A DNA stretch of 40,065 bases from an uncultured Oscillospiraceae bacterium (GTDB taxonomy: Bacteria > Bacillota > Clostridia > Oscillospirales > Acutalibacteraceae). The position numbers and the translations under genes were made by a program. The stretch covers positions 1 through 40,065 of the forward strand of contig UQQZ01000014.1 in NCBI GenBank assembly GCA_900543305.1, given 5' to 3'. The notes beneath the pieces were generated by a model. It was not told where the DNA came from. It did no database searches and worked only from the letters and a program-made list of their open reading frames with translations. Below, piece after piece: positions 38,601-40,065 of the stretch (position 1 is its first letter; every line of letters begins with the position of its first letter).

Positions 38601-39164
38601 TTACAACCGCTTACCCACCATCTCCGGCAACAAAAACCAAATCGCGGGACGAACCGAACATTGAGGAACCACTTCTGTCCGCAGCGTGGGATATGGGTTG
38701 GCACGGCTGAAAAATTCGTAGACAGAACATGCTTTATCTACCAGCGTCACCACAATGCCTTCCCGGTACTTGGGAGGTTTTGCGGTCAAGGGAAACATAT
38801 GGCAGCGAATGATATTTTCCTCGATCTCCGTTAGAGGGACCTCTTTTTTGGCATTATCTGCCGCAATCCCCGGATGACGGGTCCAATGCCAACGATGTGC
38901 GGGATCTCCGTCCTGAGAGTCATACAGGAAATAATCGTGGAGCAACGCCCCTCGTACCAACTGTTCCCAATGAAATGACAACCGGGTAAACCGTGCAAGC
39001 CGGTAACTGTAATAAGCCACCGCTACGCTGTGCATCAGCCGAGTGGTGGAGCCATGTTGGGAATACTGGGCAATTTGTTCCAAACCGGACTGTTGGGCTA
39101 AGGTCTCGTAAAAGTTTTTGAATTCTTCCTCTTGCAGAAAGCGTTCCAAAGACTTTTTGCGCAT
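38601..39164 (-). CDS. HD-domain phosphohydrolase-like protein
   Basis: 187 residues. HD superfamily: HGSTTRLMHSVAVAYYSYRLAR (first His), GALLHDYFLYDSQ (the HD pair), HPGIAADNA and later TLVDKACSVYEF (final Asp). Related proteins are annotated as HD phosphatases acting on nucleotides; substrate unknown. ATG at 39164 is used because AGGTGG is 4-5 bases upstream; the frame stays open upstream but crosses its own promoter, so the longer version is not credible. Confidence 0.88.
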   Translation of the reverse strand: MRKKSLERFLQEEEFKNFYETLAQQSGLEQIAQYSQHGSTTRLMHSVAVAYYSYRLARFTRLSFHWEQLVRGALLHDYFLYDSQDGDPAHRWHWTRHPGIAADNAKKEVPLTEIEENIIRCHMFPLTAKPPKYREGIVVTLVDKACSVYEFFSRANPYPTLRTEVVPQCSVRPAIWFLLPEMVGKRL

Positions 39165-39225
39165 ACTGCCACCTGCCATAAAAAAATTTAGAACCGTTTT
39201 TACCAGACACGGTTTCATGTTTTTT

Positions 39226-39254
39226 ATTATAGCACGGTCCCCACAAAGGAACAA
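39226..39254 (-). promoter_or_regulatory. Promoter of the HD-domain gene
   Basis: TTGTTC (39249-39254), 17 bases, extended -10 TGCTATAAT (TATAAT at 39226-39231) on the reverse strand. Confidence 0.78.
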
Positions 39255-39309
39255 GAGGAAATACCAGGAATTTTGGGAGGAGTTCTTTTTTATTTCTGGA
39301 TATATACAA

Positions 39310-39346
39310 CAAAAAGGGCTTTTGAGAAACACCCCAAAAGCCCTCT
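39310..39346 (-). terminator. Reverse-strand terminator with no clear upstream gene
   Basis: GGGCTTTTG and CAAAAGCCC form a 9-base stem, with TTTTTG following on the reverse strand. It implies a reverse-strand transcript arriving from 39350 or beyond. Confidence 0.8.
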
Positions 39347-40065
39347 TCATTCGTAGGTATTGCTGCCAACTCCAACAACTAAAGGAAATAATTTGTGATT
39401 CTATCAATGGTTTTTCTTCGTCTATCGACTAACCATGAATCCACATATTCCTTGTACTCTGTCGTCATTGGTTTACAACCATTATACTATGTATTTCCTC
39501 TTTAGAATTTAGTCTTCAAAAACCAACTCTATCCAGGAAAGAGAAATTTCATTTTAAATTTCTTAGTACATTGGCTTTGACCTTTTCTTTCGGCACATCA
39601 TTACCGTTTGTATTTACCGTATTTATCTTTCTAGCCATATGTTGGCTAAAGTCACGCTTTAGTAAGCTCGTTCAACTTACGGTTTCAAAACAGATCCGTG
39701 CCTTCTTGGTTTCCTGGCATCTGATAAAGATTCAGAATAAGGAACCTTCTTTCTATTATATTTTAATCTATTTAGTCTGCGGAATGTGAGTCCGCAGACT
39801 CTAAATTCTGAGGTTCTTTTTGATCCATGGGACTCACCCGCCTTTCTGCAAAATTAGTTTCGCACTTCGCAATTTCCCTTGAGCTGTTTGCCTCTCAACT
39901 TTTCATCACCATTTGTGATTACTAAACTCTTGAAAAACATCCCATTCCGGTTTGAATATTTTCAAAACCTTGGGCATCCTACAGCTCTTTCTTTTTCTAC
40001 TCCTCACCGTTTTCAATCTGGAACTTTGCTTTTCAATCCTTACTTTCAGTTTTTCCTTCCAGCTT
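39347..40065. other. AT-rich stretch without convincing genes
   Basis: Base composition drops visibly below the rest of the window. The only ORFs are under ~75 codons and lack ribosome sites; reverse-strand ORFs of 29 codons occur at 39379-39468 and 39549-39638. A 9-base hairpin GTCTGCGGA/TCCGCAGAC is at 39775-39799. One reverse frame is open from the window edge to about 39910, perhaps the end of a gene beyond it. It may be a degraded or acquired segment. Confidence 0.5.

Noticed and set aside
39571..39789. 72-codon hydrophobic forward frame
   Set aside because: Starts at TTG without a ribosome site in AT-rich sequence; the hydrophobicity follows from the T-rich composition.
1..40065. CRISPR arrays, insertion sequences, integrases, tRNA or rRNA genes
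   Set aside because: No regularly spaced repeats, transposase or recombinase signatures, or tRNA-like ends were seen on either strand.

Overview
The window is a chromosomal segment of a spore-forming Gram-positive anaerobe, most likely a clostridial member of the Oscillospiraceae. This rests on the cotJ spore-coat operon, spoIIE, a DUF1540 protein, ferredoxin-dependent indolepyruvate oxidoreductase, an Nfn-type electron-bifurcating transhydrogenase, T-box and TPP leader RNAs, GGAGG-type ribosome sites and many TTGACA/TATAAT promoters. Most of it is moderately GC-rich, densely coding housekeeping sequence. The taxonomic call is inference, because no rRNA is present.

Layout. 1-1080: a two-gene DUF3990/DUF3791-like pair. 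1079-2127: cotJA-cotJB-cotJC. 2243-7972: a five-gene operon, paaK2-iorA-iorB-paaK1-ACT, which would turn aryl pyruvates into aryl-CoA and aryl acids. 7947-8925: a pyridoxal/pyridoxamine kinase. 8969-13022: a forward unit with a 35-residue membrane peptide, metG, a small membrane protein, tatD and the TatD-linked radical SAM protein. 13064-13706: a divergent Xre regulator and small RHH-like gene. 13827-16400: a tryptophan T-box operon (aminotransferase-trpS). 16547-19031: spoIIE behind a promoter that looks Spo0A-activated.

19100-23185 is a compact phage-derived cassette. Seven overlapping reverse-strand genes (two small regulator-like proteins, a Cys-rich protein, terminase small and large subunits, an XhlA-like protein and a phi-LC3-type holin) face a CI/LexA-like repressor across an operator-rich switch. 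There is no integrase, portal, capsid, tail or endolysin gene, yet every reading frame is intact.

23247-25655: an NfnAB-like pair behind a strongly structured leader; the large subunit lacks a usual cluster cysteine. 25680-28183: HAD phosphatase, DUF1540 protein and serine hydrolase. 28284-29228: thiT under a TPP riboswitch. 29308-31491: a LacI-family regulator followed by three tandem paralogous 62-63-residue proteins of unknown function, driven by a consensus promoter that carries a perfect 19-bp palindrome. 31834-34323: a Met-gamma-lyase-like PLP enzyme, a GNAT protein and secG. 34382-34545: a structured, gene-free stretch ending in a forward terminator, a candidate small RNA. 34553-38556: a sugar nucleotidyltransferase, two LCP cell-wall ligases and a GtrA protein, an envelope polysaccharide unit. 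38564-39254: an HD-domain protein. The last 700 bases are AT-rich and without convincing genes.

The strongest candidates for something undescribed are the LacI-controlled tandem small-protein family (30576-31491) and the capsid-less but intact terminase/lysis cassette (19100-23185).
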